A stretch of DNA of 64,000 bases, from assembly GCF_030063365.1 (NCBI RefSeq), contig NZ_JASISY010000013.1:42325-106324 (forward strand), written 5' to 3'. Of this stretch, positions 62,324 through 64,000 are shown in pieces (the stretch's first letter is position 1; the number at the start of each line of letters is the position of its first letter). This stretch comes from Cryobacterium sp. PH29-G1. GTDB lineage: Bacteria; Actinomycetota; Actinomycetes; Actinomycetales; Microbacteriaceae. A program made the position numbers and the translations under genes. The notes beneath the pieces were generated by a model. It was not told where the DNA came from, did no database searches, and saw only the letters and a program-made list of their open reading frames with translations.

Positions 62324-62409
62324 AGGCAAGCGGATGCTCCGCCGACATCGTCGAGTGGCATGCTTGACTATCGTGCAGGCATCGGACCCGCGGAAAGAAG
62401 CAGTGCGCC

Positions 62410-62778
62410 ATGGACATGCGACTAGAGCTTGTACCCCTTCCCTCAACCGACGTCGACCGCAGTAAGGCCTTCTACGCCGACCAGCTGGGCTTTCAGGTGG
62501 ATCACGACGTGGAACCGGGCAACGGCATGCGGATCGTCCAGCTCACACCGCCCGGATCGGCCTGCTCCATCGCCATCGGAGCGGGGTTCAGCGACCCACA
62601 CGCGCCGCCGGTACTGAATCTCCATCTGGTGGTCGACGATGTCGCAGCCGCCCGCGACAAGCTCATCGACAACGGTGTAGCAGTGTCCGAGGTCAGCGAT
62701 ATGGGCGGAGGTATTCTGTACGCCTTCTTCAGCGACCCCGACGGAAATTCCTGGGCGTTGCAGCAAATCTCACGATAG
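62410..62778 (+). CDS. VOC-superfamily (glyoxalase-like) protein
   Basis: A 122-residue single-unit VOC protein: LVPLPSTDVDRSKAFYADQLGFQVDHD is the first beta-alpha-beta-beta-beta module, and LNLHLVVDDVAAARDKLIDNG with FFSDPDGNSWALQQ the second. Such proteins dimerise; members include glyoxalases, dioxygenases and resistance proteins. Here the metal ligands are not clearly all present, so no activity is proposed. Confidence 0.9.
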   Translation: MDMRLELVPLPSTDVDRSKAFYADQLGFQVDHDVEPGNGMRIVQLTPPGSACSIAIGAGFSDPHAPPVLNLHLVVDDVAAARDKLIDNGVAVSEVSDMGGGILYAFFSDPDGNSWALQQISR

Positions 62779-62818
62779 GGCGCTGCCAGCGCGACGGAGA
62801 CGGTACCGTGTGGGGATC

Positions 62819-63310
62819 ATGACACTCGAGCAGCTTTTGGACGCCGTCCGCAACTTCGACGATCTCGTGGAACTGGCTCCAGTCGAGGGCAGCGACTACC
62901 CCGAGATTTCGTGGGGCGATCACTTTTTTTACTACGACCCCGACGCGAGAATTCCCGACAACGTGCAGCCGTACACCACGATTGTCACCAAGGACTATCC
63001 CGACAACGAGCAATCCGCCTTGAATCCGGCCGGTCGGTGGCGCGTGAATGTCCATGTCGGTCTGTCCCGATCGGCGACGCTCACCGGCGGCACGCCGGGT
63101 GATATCACTGCCTCCGACTTCAGGGCTGCTGATGTCTTCCTCCCCCACCCGGTATTCGGGGCGCTCGGGTGGATTGCCGTGGTGAACCCCGGTCCCCAGA
63201 CCGAGAGCACTGTCATCGAACTGCTGCGCGCGGCGCATGGCGAGGCTCGGCGACGCATGGACCGTCGGTCAGATCTGAACGCTGTAGGCAAGCCTGCCCC
63301 GGATCACTGA
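62819..63310 (+). CDS. DUF6194-like protein
   Basis: A 163-residue cytosolic protein. The motifs SDYPEISWGDHFFYYDPDARIPDN, TTIVTKDYPDNEQS and RWRVNVHVG with HPVFGALGWIAVVNPG look like the actinobacterial family DUF6194, whose role is unknown. I prefer the ATG at 62819; the GTG at 62810 is in frame with GGAG ten bases upstream and may be used instead. The end of the gene marks the beginning of a ~480-base gap. Confidence 0.75.
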   Translation: MTLEQLLDAVRNFDDLVELAPVEGSDYPEISWGDHFFYYDPDARIPDNVQPYTTIVTKDYPDNEQSALNPAGRWRVNVHVGLSRSATLTGGTPGDITASDFRAADVFLPHPVFGALGWIAVVNPGPQTESTVIELLRAAHGEARRRMDRRSDLNAVGKPAPDH

Positions 63311-63340
63311 CACCGGGGAGCTCGGCACCACCGATGAGCA

Positions 63341-63367
63341 CGGAGAACACGGAGAACACGGAGAACA
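63341..63367 (+). repeat. Three copies of a 9-bp repeat in an intergenic region
   Basis: CGGAGAACA is repeated three times without mismatch, 30 bases past the DUF6194-like gene. It opens a 479-base gap (63311-63789) with no convincing gene; short open frames there have atypical codon use and no support. Confidence 0.9.
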
Positions 63368-63636
63368 ATAGTGCTCCCCCTGGACCAACCACGTGCGCGT
63401 TGCATGCGACGCCGGGTGCGACAACTTCGTGGTCTCGACCATACTTGTCAGCGTACTCAGTCAGCCCCCGTGACCTTTGTGGCATTACGTCACCGAGACA
63501 GGGCCGGAGCAAACCTGCGCGTTTCGATCCTGCGCGCGGGTTCGATGTCTGGGAGCAGTGTTCGAATTTCGCCGGACTTCAGTGACGTGCGGTCTGGGCG
63601 GGCGACGCGGGCGATTAAGTGCCGCCACGGCGAAAC

Positions 63637-63664
63637 GCGCAGCGCAGCGCAGCGCAGCGCAGCG
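63637..63664 (+). repeat. GCAGC pentanucleotide repeat before the second HNH gene
   Basis: About five and a half perfect GCAGC-type units in the same gap, 125 bases before the DUF222/HNH start. After it the sequence becomes T/G-rich (63675-63760) with TTTCTTTGGG-like stretches, which may hold the promoter. Confidence 0.9.
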
Positions 63665-63789
63665 GATGATCTGGGTTTTCACCCGCCGGAAACATTTCTT
63701 TGGGTATTCTTTGGTGGATTTGGGCGGTTTCGTGCTTGTAAGCATGATTTTTCCTCGGGAATGTCGGTGGTCGGGTGTTGGGTTGAATC

Positions 63790-64000
63790 ATGAACAACGT
63801 GGCGGTCGACTCCCCGGTGGGACTCGCGGTAGGGCTCGCGGTAGAGCTCACTCGGGCGGCGGCTGCTGTGGCCGCGCTCGGTGGGTCCAGTGCCGAGTTC
63901 GCCGGGCTGTCTGATGCGCAGGTGCTTACGGCGCGCGGTCCGATTGCTGATCTGTTGCGGTTGAGCAATACGGTGGCGGCGTTGTTGGCGGGCACGATTG
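63790..64000 (+). CDS. DUF222/HNH family protein, N-terminus only
   Basis: The frame from the ATG at 63790 is open to the window end (70 codons). FAGLSDAQVLTARGPIADLLRLSNTVAALLAGTI resembles the beginning of DUF222 proteins, especially the LL-L---A-LAG-I helix that is also in the complete member at 12.6 kb. The HNH part, if present, lies beyond the window. The repeat-rich upstream gap is also like that of the first copy. Confidence 0.7.
   Translation, partial: MNNVAVDSPVGLAVGLAVELTRAAAAVAALGGSSAEFAGLSDAQVLTARGPIADLLRLSNTVAALLAGTI

Noticed and set aside
63368..63789. Short open frames in the gap before the last gene
   Set aside because: They arise from the 9-bp and 5-bp repeats and flanking GC-rich sequence, overlap one another on both strands, and show no recognisable domain or ribosome site.

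Overview
The window is about 65% GC and looks like a chromosomal segment of an actinobacterium, most probably a member of the Microbacteriaceae. The pointers are a eukaryote-like IleS behind an ultrashort actinobacterial T-box leader, the tig-clpP1-clpP2-clpX cluster, a mycobacterial-type RpiB and Nei, an O-type truncated globin, a 10-methyl-stearate operon and two DUF222/HNH ('13E12') genes. The family assignment is inference from gene content and order; no search was run.

Left part (1-25.5 kb), mostly housekeeping. folC (partial) and ileS with its T-box lie on the minus strand. A YjbR-like gene, valS, an acetyltransferase and a small conserved ORF follow on the plus strand. Next come a methyltransferase and an alpha/beta hydrolase (minus) and the M3 peptidase dcp (plus). 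A repeat-rich stretch holds a DUF222/HNH gene, an odd membrane protein and a BenE-type transporter. The clpX/clpP2/clpP1/tig protein-quality cluster, tRNA-Pro(TGG) and tRNA-Gly(TCC) follow. The block ends with a minus-strand run of a DsbA-like protein, rpiB, nei and a lipoprotein multicopper oxidase.

Central accessory part (25.5-45.9 kb). The outstanding feature is an 18-kb, tightly coupled plus-strand locus of six large exported or membrane proteins and one small one. It encodes a 2,227-residue SdrB-like/IPT/parallel beta-helix protein; a multicopper oxidase whose copper ligands are divided between two adjacent genes; a third cupredoxin-fold protein with Ig-like modules; a one-helix membrane protein; a CopC-CopD copper-uptake fusion; and a subtilisin-like protease. 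A NarL-type response regulator and its histidine kinase follow. The giant protein, the third cupredoxin protein and the protease all end in the same ~115-residue tandem repeat (4, 2 and 2 copies). I read this as an undescribed extracellular copper-oxidase assembly; its substrate is unknown.

Right part (45.9-64 kb). It contains the tmsA/tmsB-like operon for 10-methyl-branched fatty acids, a GntR/DUF1648 pair, a TetR regulator divergent from a small gene across a palindrome, a zinc-ribbon SDR oxidoreductase, the 3' remnant of a deazaflavin-dependent nitroreductase-family gene, a lipoprotein, an AAA+ ATPase and a DUF2332 protein. Core genes then resume: pepN, an MscS channel, glbO, DinB, a PIN-domain protein, a VOC protein and a DUF6194-like protein. 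A second DUF222/HNH gene is cut by the window end. Simple-sequence repeats are unusually frequent, particularly around the DUF222/HNH genes.
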